Shown here: one piece after another, positions 16,785 to 25,227 of the stretch
How positions within the stretch are numbered: position 1 is the first letter of the stretch
How the letters are laid out: each line of letters begins with the position of its first letter
NCBI GenBank assembly: GCA_963702595.1
Contig: CAVPDC010000010.1
Span: 310,001-374,000, forward strand
DNA: 64,000 bases
Source of the DNA: JALORV01 sp963702595
GTDB taxonomy: Bacteria > Pseudomonadota > Gammaproteobacteria > Burkholderiales > Burkholderiaceae_F
Direction: 5' to 3'
The notes under the pieces: generated by a model
Seen by the model: the letters and a program-made list of their open reading frames with translations, nothing else
What the model was told of the DNA's origin: nothing
The model's database searches: none
Translations under genes and position numbers: made by a program

Positions 16785-17555
16785 ATGCGGGCACTATCCC
16801 CTACCGATGGCAGCGCCGATGCCGTGCGCGAAGCGGCCGATGCCGCCTTGGCGCAGGACGACAACCGGCTGGCACTCGAACGCGAGCTGGATCGACTGAA
16901 CACCGCGATCCAGGGGTCCGCCGCGGCGCTGGGCCAGCACCTGTCATGGCTGATCGTGGCGCAGGCGTTCCTGCTGACCGCCTACATCATCGTGTTGGTG
17001 GGTGCCTGGAGCCTGCCCTTGCCGGGCAAGCGCTGGTTGCTCACAGGCATCGGACTGTTCGCAATGCTCGCGGTCAGTTGCACCTATCTCGGCCTGCGCG
17101 CAGCGCGTGATCGCGTGGGTCCATTGAAGCTGCAGCGCCAGCGGGTCGAGGATGCGCTCGAGCGCGTGGCGGCGCGGCCGCCGGCGTTTGCCCGCCAGGG
17201 ACCAGTAACGGCGTTACTGGCACAGGCGTCCACGCGCGGGCTGCCGCTCGCCATCGTTGCCGGCTGGGTCGCACTGACGCTCTACACGCTGGCGCTGCCG
17301 CTGCCGACCGACAACAAGGCGCCAACGGCAGCGCTCGAGTCCCGCACAAATGGCACGACCGCAACGGCCGCCAAGGCCGCGCGGCCGACCGCGGCGCCGG
17401 GTGCGAAGGCTGCGACCGGACCGGCCGTAGAGGCAAACACGGCAGCCACCGAACCCGCCAATGGCACGACGAACGAGTCGCCGCTGCTCGAGTTCTTTCG
17501 CCGCGCCGTGAACACGCCACCGGCGGCCGAGCCGCAGGAAAGTATCAAGCCGTAG
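16785..17555 (+). CDS. Hypothetical membrane protein
   Basis: No family recognised. About 256 aa from ATG 16785, which has GGAG 6 nt upstream; ATG 16773 is an alternative. A coiled-coil-like N-terminal stretch (ALERELDRLNTAIQGSAAAL) precedes two membrane helices (about residues 45-67 and 75-94), a basic loop, and a third helix near residues 150-170. The last 80 residues are rich in Ala, Thr and Pro (TAAKAARPTAAPGAKAATGP), a probable disordered linker, ending in a short acidic/hydrophobic patch (ESPLLEFFRRAV). It stands alone between rocD and the convergent crotonase gene. Confidence 0.6.
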   Translation: MRALSPTDGSADAVREAADAALAQDDNRLALERELDRLNTAIQGSAAALGQHLSWLIVAQAFLLTAYIIVLVGAWSLPLPGKRWLLTGIGLFAMLAVSCTYLGLRAARDRVGPLKLQRQRVEDALERVAARPPAFARQGPVTALLAQASTRGLPLAIVAGWVALTLYTLALPLPTDNKAPTAALESRTNGTTATAAKAARPTAAPGAKAATGPAVEANTAATEPANGTTNESPLLEFFRRAVNTPPAAEPQESIKP

Positions 17556-17565
17556 TCGCGCTGGC

Positions 17566-18369
17566 CTAGGGCGCCCAGGTTGGCTTGCGCTTGTCCATGA
17601 ACGCCTGCACGCCTTCCTGCGCAGCGTCGTCGATCATGTTGCAGGCCATCGTCTGTCCGGCCAGCTGGTAGGCCGCTTCGATGCCGGTCTCGATCTGACG
17701 GTAGAAGAGTTCCTTGCCCATCGCGATGGCCACTCGCGGCTTGGCCACGATCGATGAAGCCAGGCGTGCGACCTCGGCATCGAGCTGGTCGGGCGGTACG
17801 ACGCGATTGACGAGGCCGCGGGCCTGCGCCGTCGCCGCGTCGATGAAGTCGCCAGTGACCAGCATTTCGAAAGCCTCTTTGCGGCCGACATTGCGCGAGA
17901 GCGCAACACCCGGCGTGGAACAGAAAAGCCCCACGTTGATGCCGCTGACAGCAAAACGTGCGTCCGACGAAGCGACGGCAAGATCGCACATCGCCACCAG
18001 CTGGCAGCCGGCCGCGGTCGCAATGCCGTGGACACGCGCGATTACGGGCTGCGGCAGGCGCTGGAGCGTCAGCATCAGCGTCGCGCACTGCGCGAACAAC
18101 TGCCGGTAATAGTCGACTGACGGATTCGCCTTCATCTGCTTCAGGTCGTGCCCCGGGCAGAAGGCCTTGCCCTTTGCGGCGATGACAACGACGCGCGCGC
18201 CGGCATCTCCCGCCACAGCCTCGAGTTCCGACTGCAGCGCGGAGAGCATTTCCTCGGACAGTGCATTGAACTGCTGCGGGCGGTTGAGCGTCAGCGTCAC
18301 GACGCCACGTTCGTCACGCTCGTTCAGCACATAGGGGTCCGCAATCGCCCGGGATTCCGGAGCATTCAT
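17566..18369 (-). CDS. Enoyl-CoA hydratase/isomerase family protein (ECHDC3-like)
   Basis: A 267-aa crotonase-fold protein. The oxyanion-hole segments are KAFCPGHDLKQM and HGIATAAGCQLVA. The two glutamates that catalyse hydration in true enoyl-CoA hydratases are absent: the first motif has Gln (GCQL) and the second reads INVGLFCSTPGVAL. This pattern resembles ECHDC3-type proteins, so simple hydratase activity should not be assumed. It follows the acyl-CoA synthetase by 18 nt and is surely cotranscribed, pointing to a CoA-thioester substrate made by that enzyme. Confidence 0.85.
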   Translation of the reverse strand: MNAPESRAIADPYVLNERDERGVVTLTLNRPQQFNALSEEMLSALQSELEAVAGDAGARVVVIAAKGKAFCPGHDLKQMKANPSVDYYRQLFAQCATLMLTLQRLPQPVIARVHGIATAAGCQLVAMCDLAVASSDARFAVSGINVGLFCSTPGVALSRNVGRKEAFEMLVTGDFIDAATAQARGLVNRVVPPDQLDAEVARLASSIVAKPRVAIAMGKELFYRQIETGIEAAYQLAGQTMACNMIDDAAQEGVQAFMDKRKPTWAP

Positions 18370-18387
18370 GGTCGACTCCTTCTCTTG

Positions 18388-20043
18388 CTAGACATCAATG
18401 GCGGAGGCGGACTTCGCCTGCTGCCGCAGCATGAACTTCTGGATCTTCCCGGTCGAGGTCTTCGGCAGCTCGCCGAACACGACCTTCTTCGGCATCTTGA
18501 ACCCCGGCAGGTATTGGCGGCAGTGCGTCAGCAATTCCTCAGCCGTCAACGCAACGCCCTCCTTGAGTTCGACGAAGGCGCACGGAACTTCGCCCCACTT
18601 CGGATCCGGCTGCGCCACGACCGCCGCCGCGATGACCGCGGGGTGGCGGAACAGGGCATCCTCGACTTCAATCGATGAAATGTTCTCGCCGCCGGAGATG
18701 ATGATGTCCTTGCTGCGATCCTTGATCCGCAGATAGCCGTCGGGCTGGACAACCGCCAGGTCGCCCGAGTGAAACCAGCCACCGCGGAAGGCTTCGTGTG
18801 TCGCCTTCTCGTTCTTCAGGTAGCCCTTCATCGTGATGTTGCCGCGGAACATCACTTCCCCGATCGTCTCGCCATCGCAGGGCACCGGCTGCAGGGTCTC
18901 CGGGTCCAGCACGGCCACGCCTTCCTGAAGCGTATAGCGCACACCCTGCCGGCCATTGAGCATCGCGCGCTCGCCGACATCGAGTGTGGTCCAGTCTGGC
19001 TGCTTGGCGCAGACAGTCGCCGGACCGTAAACCTCGGTGAGGCCATAGACGTGCGTCAGATCGAAACCGAGCCGGTCCATGCCCTCGATCATCGACGCCG
19101 GCGGAGCCGCCGCCGCGACCATCGCGCTGACGCGGTGGTCGATGCCGCGCTTCATGTCGTCCGGTGCGTTGATCAGCATCGAGTGCACGATCGGCGCGCC
19201 GCAGTAATGCGTGACTCGATGCTCGCGGATCGCGTCGAACACGGCGGCCGCCTCGACGCGCCGCAGGCATACATGGGTGCCGGCCATTGCCGCGACGGTC
19301 CACGGAAAGCACCAGCCATTGCAGTGGAACATCGGCAACGTCCACAGATAGACCGGGTGGTGCGGCATCGCCCAGACCAGCACATTCGACACGGCATTCG
19401 TATAGGCGCCGCGGTGCGAGTAGACGACGCCCTTGGGATTGCCGGTCGTTCCCGACGTGTAGTTCAAGGCGATCGCGTCCCACTCGTCTGCGGGCTGTTG
19501 CCATACAAAGTCCGGTGCGCCGGTTCCGAGGAAGGATTCGTACGAGAGTTCGCCAATCGCCGCGCCCGGTCCCTCGTAGACGGGATCGTCGACATCGATG
19601 ACGGGCAGCGACCGGCCCAACAGCCCGATGGCCGCGCCCACGGTCGACGCGAACTCGCGGTCGACGATAAGGGCCTTCGCTTCGCCATGGTTCAGCATGA
19701 AGGCGATCGACGCCGCATCCAGCCGCGTGTTGAGCGCGTTCAGCACAGCGCCCGCCATCGGAATGCCGTAGTGCGCCTCGACCATCTCCGGCGTGTTCGG
19801 CAGCATCACCGCCACCGTGTCACCACGCCCGATGCCAAGCCGCGTCAGCGCATGAGCCAGCCGGCGTGAACGCGCGTAGACCTCGCGCCACGTACGACGA
19901 ATCAGCTTTACACCGCTGCCATGCACGACTGCAATCTGGTCCGGGAACACCGTCGCACTGCGCTCGATGAACCCGAGCGGCGACAGTGCCGCGAAGTTCG
20001 CAGGCGTCTGGTCCAGCCCGATGTCGTAGATCGTCTTCGGCAT
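18388..20043 (-). CDS. Acyl-CoA synthetase (AMP-dependent, medium/long-chain fatty-acid or DmdB-like)
   Basis: A 551-aa adenylate-forming enzyme that makes an acyl-CoA from a carboxylic acid and ATP. Motifs are YTSGTTGNPKGVVYSHRG, PMFHCNGW, YGLTEVYGP, the GDLAV and KDIIISGGENI hinge region, and the catalytic Lys in KTSTGKIQK near the C-terminus. The FHCNGW form is common in the methylmercaptopropionate/medium-chain CoA ligase branch. It is the first gene of a two-gene operon with the crotonase gene. A gap of 128 bp holding a structured repeat separates it from the upstream HDAC-family gene. Confidence 0.9.
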   Translation of the reverse strand: MPKTIYDIGLDQTPANFAALSPLGFIERSATVFPDQIAVVHGSGVKLIRRTWREVYARSRRLAHALTRLGIGRGDTVAVMLPNTPEMVEAHYGIPMAGAVLNALNTRLDAASIAFMLNHGEAKALIVDREFASTVGAAIGLLGRSLPVIDVDDPVYEGPGAAIGELSYESFLGTGAPDFVWQQPADEWDAIALNYTSGTTGNPKGVVYSHRGAYTNAVSNVLVWAMPHHPVYLWTLPMFHCNGWCFPWTVAAMAGTHVCLRRVEAAAVFDAIREHRVTHYCGAPIVHSMLINAPDDMKRGIDHRVSAMVAAAAPPASMIEGMDRLGFDLTHVYGLTEVYGPATVCAKQPDWTTLDVGERAMLNGRQGVRYTLQEGVAVLDPETLQPVPCDGETIGEVMFRGNITMKGYLKNEKATHEAFRGGWFHSGDLAVVQPDGYLRIKDRSKDIIISGGENISSIEVEDALFRHPAVIAAAVVAQPDPKWGEVPCAFVELKEGVALTAEELLTHCRQYLPGFKMPKKVVFGELPKTSTGKIQKFMLRQQAKSASAIDV

Positions 20044-20052
20044 CCCTTTTCA

Positions 20053-20070
20053 GCTCGGCGCGAGCCGAGC
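20053..20070. repeat. Short hairpin in the acyl-CoA synthetase leader
   Basis: GCTCGGC and GCCGAGC form a perfect 7-bp inverted repeat with a GCGA loop, 10 bp upstream of the acyl-CoA synthetase start codon on the minus strand. No T tract follows, so it looks more like a leader structure than a terminator. Confidence 0.35.
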
Positions 20071-20075
20071 CCCTT

Positions 20076-20159
20076 GTGCGCGCCCGCCCGGCCGCCCGAA
20101 GGGCGCGCACCTGATCCCTTCGCTGCGAGTGCACGTGCGACCGCAAAGCGGTCGCGTAC
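20076..20159 (+). repeat. 84-nt two-hairpin intergenic repeat, copy A
   Basis: Order of parts: 10-bp stem GTGCGCGCCC/GGGCGCGCAC around a 15-nt loop ending GGCCGCCCGAA, a 20-nt spacer starting CTGAT, the constant GCACGT, an 8-bp stem GCGACCGC/GCGGTCGC around AAA, and the constant GTAC. The same layout with exactly the same lengths occurs at 59714-59797 (+) and 39843-39926 (-). Copy A lies between two minus-strand genes (HDAC family and acyl-CoA synthetase), so its conserved orientation is antisense to their transcription. Confidence 0.85.
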
Positions 20160-20171
20160 ACCTGCAACGCC

Positions 20172-21098
20172 TCACAACTGCGCCAGCGCCTTCACATGTG
20201 CCCCGACGCTGCGCGCCAGCGCGCTGAGGTTGTAGCCGCCTTCAAGCGTACTGACGATCCGGCCCTCACCGAATTCGGCTGCCACGTCCATCAGGCGCTG
20301 GGTGATGTAGGCATAGTCGGCCTCGACCAGTCCCATCTGGCCGAGGTCATCCTCCCGGTGCGCATCGAAGCCCGCAGAGATGAAGATCATCTCCGGACGG
20401 AACGCGCGCAGCCGCGGCAACCAGACTTCGTCGACCACCTGGCGCACGACATCGCCCTTCGTTCCGGCCGGAAGGGGCACATTCACCATGTTTTTCGCCA
20501 CGTGCTCGGTGCCGGTGTACGGGTAAAACGGATGCTGGAAAAAACTGGCCATCAGCACGCGTTCGTCGCCTGCGAGTATCTCCTCGGTTCCATTGCCATG
20601 GTGCACGTCGAAATCGATCACCGCTACCCGCTGCAGGCCATGCGCGGTCAGCGCATGGCGCGCGCCAACCGCCACGTTGTTGAAGAAGCAGAAACCCATC
20701 GCCGCCGCCTTGCGCGCATGGTGGCCGGGCGGGCGCACCGCGCAAAACGCGTTCGCCAGCTCACCGGCGATCACGCGATCGGTCGCCTCGATCACCGCGC
20801 CGGCGGAGCGCAACGCGGCGTCCCAGGTGTGTGGGTTCATCGAGGTATCCGGATCGACGGGCCAGTAGCCCTGCTGTGGTACGCTGGTTTTCAACCTGTC
20901 GATGTAGTCCGCGTCATGGGCGCGTGCCAGCGCTTCTTCCGATGCGACCGGCGCGTCGTAGTGCTCCAGGTGCGGCGCGATCCCAGTGGAAATCAGATGG
21001 TCGTGAATGGCCGCAAGCCTTTCCGGGCTTTCGGGATGCCACGAACCCATCTCGTGCGCGTTGCAGGCGCGGTGCGTGAAGAACCCTGTGTGAAGCAT
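20172..21098 (-). CDS. Histone-deacetylase-family deacylase (class II, acetylpolyamine amidohydrolase-like)
   Basis: A 308-aa zinc-dependent deacylase. The catalytic region is complete: RPPGHHARKAAAMGFCFFNN (His pair), IDFDVHHGNGTEE (Asp and His zinc ligands), SAGFDAHREDDLG (second Asp ligand) and the active-site Tyr in LEGGYNL. Bacterial members remove acyl groups from polyamines, proteins or small molecules; the substrate here is unknown. It is divergent from the moxR gene (56 bp between) and is followed by a structured repeat. Confidence 0.9.
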   Translation of the reverse strand: MLHTGFFTHRACNAHEMGSWHPESPERLAAIHDHLISTGIAPHLEHYDAPVASEEALARAHDADYIDRLKTSVPQQGYWPVDPDTSMNPHTWDAALRSAGAVIEATDRVIAGELANAFCAVRPPGHHARKAAAMGFCFFNNVAVGARHALTAHGLQRVAVIDFDVHHGNGTEEILAGDERVLMASFFQHPFYPYTGTEHVAKNMVNVPLPAGTKGDVVRQVVDEVWLPRLRAFRPEMIFISAGFDAHREDDLGQMGLVEADYAYITQRLMDVAAEFGEGRIVSTLEGGYNLSALARSVGAHVKALAQL

Positions 21099-21154
21099 GT
21101 CTCCTTCCAGCCCGATTTCGAGGTCCGCACGGCGCGGCCTGAGCGTTTGACCCC

Positions 21155-22078
21155 ATGTTAGAGAAATTCCGCGCGACCGCCACCCAGATCGGCAGCGTCA
21201 TCGTCGGCAAGAACATGCAGATCCGGCAGAGCCTGACCTGCCTGCTGGCGGGCGGGCATCTTCTGATCGAGGATGCCCCGGGAGTCGGCAAGACGACACT
21301 CGCCCATGCTCTGGCTATTTCAATGGGCCTGCCGTTCCGGCGGATCCAGTTCACCAGTGACCTGCTGCCCTCCGACGTGATCGGGGTATCGGTCTACGAC
21401 CGTACCAGTGGACAGTTCGTGTTCCACCCAGGCCCGATCTTCACCGAAGTCCTGCTGGCCGACGAGATCAACCGCGCCAGCCCGAAGACGCAAAGCGCCC
21501 TGCTGGAAGCGATGGAAGAGTTCCAGGTGTCGGTCGACGGCCAGTCGCGCCCGCTGCCGCAGCCTTTCTTCGTCATCGCGACCCAGAATCCGCTCTCGCA
21601 GGTAGGCACGTTCCCGCTGCCGGAATCGCAGCTCGACCGCTTTCTGATGTGCATCAGTCTCGGCTACCCGGATCGCGCAGCCGAGCGCGCCCTGCTCTCC
21701 GGCGAGGCGCGGCGCGACATGCTCAAGACGCTCGCGGCCGTCGCGCGACCGGCGGACCTGGTCGGCGCGCAGGTGGAAGTGAAGAAGGTCTTCGTGTCAT
21801 CGGCCCTGCTGGACTACGTGCAGGCGCTGATGGGACATACGCGCGCATCGGGCAAGTACGCCGAAGGACTGTCACCACGCGGAGGATTGGCGTTGCTGGC
21901 TGCGGCGCGGGCCTGGGCCTGGCTGGACGGACGCAATCACGTGATTCCCGAGGATGTTCAGAACGTCATGCCCGCCGTGGCCGGTCACCGCCTGCATGCC
22001 GTCAGCCGCGACAGCGGCCGCGCGTTGCACGGCAAGGAACTCGTCAGCCAATTGATCGGCTCCGTTCCGGTGCCGTGA
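21155..22078 (+). CDS. MoxR-family AAA+ ATPase
   Basis: A 307-aa AAA+ ATPase acting as a chaperone for a partner complex. Walker A is DAPGVGKTTLA (residues 40-50), Walker B is LLADEINRA (Asp103/Glu104), sensor 1 is in ATQNP, and arginine-rich LSPRGGLAL lies in the lid. It starts the conserved MoxR-DUF58-transglutaminase cluster, with the DUF58 gene 31 nt downstream. Such clusters are thought to assemble or stabilise envelope proteins. Confidence 0.9.
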   Translation: MLEKFRATATQIGSVIVGKNMQIRQSLTCLLAGGHLLIEDAPGVGKTTLAHALAISMGLPFRRIQFTSDLLPSDVIGVSVYDRTSGQFVFHPGPIFTEVLLADEINRASPKTQSALLEAMEEFQVSVDGQSRPLPQPFFVIATQNPLSQVGTFPLPESQLDRFLMCISLGYPDRAAERALLSGEARRDMLKTLAAVARPADLVGAQVEVKKVFVSSALLDYVQALMGHTRASGKYAEGLSPRGGLALLAAARAWAWLDGRNHVIPEDVQNVMPAVAGHRLHAVSRDSGRALHGKELVSQLIGSVPVP

Positions 22079-22109
22079 GCGTCATCAACGGCCTCAAGGG
22101 ACTCAGCCG

Positions 22110-23123
22110 ATGAGTGTTACGGCACATCCGCTGACAGTTCGCATCGGCCAGTGGATCGCCGGCCGCCACGGACCCGAGTCCGGGGACGTGCTGCTCGATC
22201 GACGCCGTGTTTACATCCTGCCGACCACACCTGGCCTGGTCTTCGGCGCCGCGATCCTCGTCCTGTTAATCGGCTCGATCAACTACGACCTGCAGCTTGG
22301 CTACGTGCTGACCTTCCTGGTCGCCAGCATGGCGATCGTCGGCATGCATACGACCCATTCCAACCTCGCGCAGCTCGTACTGCGCGGGATCCGCGCCGAA
22401 CCCGTCTTTGCGGGCGACGTCGCCATCTTCGAGGTGACGGCGACCAACCCGACGACGGTCGACCGCTTCGCCCTTCGCTTCGCATTTATCGATCCCACGA
22501 CGGCGCCGCGCCGGTTTCCGCTGCTGATGAGGCATCCGCGCACGGCGCTCACGGTATCGATCGAGGTCACGGCGCGTGGCGATCGGAGCATCGGAGTGCC
22601 ACTGCCCGCACCGCATCGTGGCCGCCTGCCGGCACCACGCATCGTCATCGAGTCACGCTTCCCGTTTGGCCTGTGGCGTGCCTGGGCCTACCTGACGCCC
22701 GCCTTGAGCGCGATGGTCTATCCGAAGCCGGAAATCGATGCTCCGCCCTTGCCGTTGACCGGGTCGGGAGGAGGTGACGGCTTCGGGCTCTCGTCCTCGG
22801 GCGACGACTTTGCGGGCGTGCGTCCGTACAGTCCGGGTGACCCGCAGAAAATGATCGCGTGGCGACTGGCTGCGCGCTCGGACGAGTTGTCGGTCAAACA
22901 GTTCGAGGCTCAGGGCGGTGGCGAACTGCTGCTCGACTTCGAAAGCCTGCCGCGAAACCTGGACGTGGAACAGAAGCTGTCGCGGCTGACACGCTGGGTG
23001 CTGGACGCGGATGCAGCCCATGCTCGCTACGGATTACGGCTGCCCGGCTCGATGGTATTCGCCGGATCGGGCGCGCAGCATCGTGAGAAGTGCCTCACGG
23101 CGCTCGCGCTGCATCGAGGCTGA
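22110..23123 (+). CDS. DUF58 domain-containing membrane protein
   Basis: A 337-aa protein with two N-terminal membrane helices (about residues 38-75). A beta-rich region follows, then the DUF58 signature YSPGDPQKMIAWRLAARSDE with KQFEAQGGGELLLDF, a von Willebrand A-like fold without a complete MIDAS motif. It is the usual partner of MoxR ATPases. Its stop codon is one base before the start of the transglutaminase gene, so translation is coupled. Confidence 0.88.
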   Translation: MSVTAHPLTVRIGQWIAGRHGPESGDVLLDRRRVYILPTTPGLVFGAAILVLLIGSINYDLQLGYVLTFLVASMAIVGMHTTHSNLAQLVLRGIRAEPVFAGDVAIFEVTATNPTTVDRFALRFAFIDPTTAPRRFPLLMRHPRTALTVSIEVTARGDRSIGVPLPAPHRGRLPAPRIVIESRFPFGLWRAWAYLTPALSAMVYPKPEIDAPPLPLTGSGGGDGFGLSSSGDDFAGVRPYSPGDPQKMIAWRLAARSDELSVKQFEAQGGGELLLDFESLPRNLDVEQKLSRLTRWVLDADAAHARYGLRLPGSMVFAGSGAQHREKCLTALALHRG

Positions 23124-23124
23124 G

Positions 23125-25227
23125 ATGACGACGGCCTCGGCAGGCGCACAGGGTTACGCCTCGCTCCGGCGCTGGCTGGCACCCGTTGCACGAGTGTTCG
23201 GGCCACAGACGTCGAGCGCGGCGCGCGAGCGGCGTGACACGCTGGTACTGCTGGCAGCGGTGACCCTGGTCGTGGTGCCCCACTTCGAACATCTGCCGTG
23301 GTGGGCGACGGCGGTCGTCGTGTTGCTGCTCGTCTGGCGCATCTGGCTGACGATCACACAGCGTTCCCTGCCAGGACGATTCGTCATGGTGCCGCTGCTG
23401 CTCGCAGCCGGAGGCGCCGTCTACATCCAGCATCGAACGCTGGCAGGACAGGAAGCTGGCGTCACCTTCCTGCTGCTGCTGATGGCGCTGAAGCTGCTCG
23501 AGATGCGCGCGCGGCGCGACATTTTCGTCGTGATCTTCCTGTCGTTTTTCATCCTGCTGACCCAGTTCCTGTACGGACAGGGACTGCCGGTGGCGGCAAT
23601 GACCATCGCCGCCGTCATCGCGCTCTTCTTCGTACTGGTCAGCGTCAACCTGGACGAAGTTGACCTGCCCGCCGCGCGCAAGCTGCGACTGGTCGGACTC
23701 ACGCTGGCCAAAGCCCTTCCGTTGACGGTGGCACTGTTTGTGCTGTTTCCGCGTTTTTCCGGTCCGCTGTGGGGCATGCCGGGCGAGTCGGGTCGCGGCA
23801 AGACCGGGCTGTCCGATTCGATGTCGCCCGGGTCGATCAGTCGCCTGCTTGATTCCGACGAGATCGCGTTTCGCGTCAGCTTCGACAACGCCGTGCCCGG
23901 CAAGGACAAGCTCTACTGGCGGGGCCCGGTCTTCGGGACCTACACCGGCCGAACCTGGCTGCCGCTGGCCAATCGCACGTTCCCGGCGGCCGATCCCACG
24001 GTCGAGCCCGATCGGCGCTCCGCGGTGACCTATTCGGTGACGCTCGAGCCGCACAAGCGCGACTGGCTGTTCGCGCTCGAGGCCCTGGGACGACTGCCAT
24101 CACTGCCACAATTTGAGGCGCGGCTGACGTCCGACATGCGCCTGCTGGCGAACGGCCTGGTCACGAGTCGCATGCGCTATGACGCGACGTCCTACACCTC
24201 CTATCGGCTCGACGCGAATCTCAGCCCGCCGCAGTTGCTGGACTGGCTGGTGCTGCCGGCCGGGTTCAACCCGCGCACGGTGCAGTTCGCGCAGGAGTTG
24301 CGGGAGCAGGTTCTGCCTGGCGCGGCAACCGAGCGTCGCGCGCAAGATGTCCAGCTCGTCAATGCGGTGCTGGAGCACTTCCGGCGTGGCAGCTACGGCT
24401 ACACGCTGGAGCCCCCGGCGCTAGGACGGCATTCGATCGACGAGTTCCTGTTCGACACCCGGCTCGGATTCTGCGAGCACTTCGCTTCGGCGTTCGTGTT
24501 CCTGATGCGGTTGCTGGATGTGCCGGCGCGCGTCGTGACCGGTTATCAGGGCGGCGAGCAGAACCCGGTCGACGGCTTCATGACCGTGCGGCAGTCCGAC
24601 GCGCACGCCTGGGCCGAAGTCTGGCTGCAGGGCCAGGGCTGGGTCCGCGTCGATCCCACGGCCGTCGTCGCGCCCGTGCGCATACAGAGCGGAGCCGGCG
24701 AAGTTGCGCGCCAGGCAGGCCGAGGATCCACGGCAACGGGCGCCGATGTGCCGTGGTTGCGCTCACTGCGCTACAACTGGGAAGCGGTGGAAAACAGCTG
24801 GAACCAGTGGGTGCTGACCTATTCGCAGGAGCGGCAGCAGGCGCTGGTCGAGCGACTCGGTCTCGCACCCAGGCTGGAGAGCGTCATTCTACTGCTGGCG
24901 CTCATCATGGGCGTACTGCTCGCGTGGCTCGCGTTCGTCTCGCTGCGACCGCGACTGGTGCGTGATCCGTTGGGTGCGTCCTTCCAGTTGCTGCGCGAGC
25001 GGCTCGAACGTGCCGGCGTGGCCGCCTCCGTGTCCTGCGGACCGCGTGAACTCTATGGACGGACCCGGCGCGCACTCGTCGAAGACGATGTGAAGCTGGC
25101 GCGTCGTCTGCTCTCCCGCTACGAACAACTTCGCTATGGACCGGCCTCGGCCAGTGCAACGCCCGCCGACGTCCGTGCGCTGCGCCGTGCGATCCGGGCC
25201 TTCCGGCCCCGACCGAACCCGCTGTGA
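23125..25227 (+). CDS. Transglutaminase-like membrane protein (TgpA family, DUF3488)
   Basis: A 700-aa protein. The N-terminal 200 residues hold several membrane helices (DUF3488), followed by a periplasmic transglutaminase-like domain with the triad Cys450 (LGFCEHFASAF), His494 (SDAHAWAEVW) and Asp510 (VRVDPTAVVAP). A final membrane helix (near residues 590-610) and a DUF4129-like tail follow. ATG 23125 directly follows the DUF58 stop; the open frame from 23011 lies inside the DUF58 gene. The related TgpA of Pseudomonas is essential, but the substrate is not known. Confidence 0.9.
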   Translation: MTTASAGAQGYASLRRWLAPVARVFGPQTSSAARERRDTLVLLAAVTLVVVPHFEHLPWWATAVVVLLLVWRIWLTITQRSLPGRFVMVPLLLAAGGAVYIQHRTLAGQEAGVTFLLLLMALKLLEMRARRDIFVVIFLSFFILLTQFLYGQGLPVAAMTIAAVIALFFVLVSVNLDEVDLPAARKLRLVGLTLAKALPLTVALFVLFPRFSGPLWGMPGESGRGKTGLSDSMSPGSISRLLDSDEIAFRVSFDNAVPGKDKLYWRGPVFGTYTGRTWLPLANRTFPAADPTVEPDRRSAVTYSVTLEPHKRDWLFALEALGRLPSLPQFEARLTSDMRLLANGLVTSRMRYDATSYTSYRLDANLSPPQLLDWLVLPAGFNPRTVQFAQELREQVLPGAATERRAQDVQLVNAVLEHFRRGSYGYTLEPPALGRHSIDEFLFDTRLGFCEHFASAFVFLMRLLDVPARVVTGYQGGEQNPVDGFMTVRQSDAHAWAEVWLQGQGWVRVDPTAVVAPVRIQSGAGEVARQAGRGSTATGADVPWLRSLRYNWEAVENSWNQWVLTYSQERQQALVERLGLAPRLESVILLLALIMGVLLAWLAFVSLRPRLVRDPLGASFQLLRERLERAGVAASVSCGPRELYGRTRRALVEDDVKLARRLLSRYEQLRYGPASASATPADVRALRRAIRAFRPRPNPL

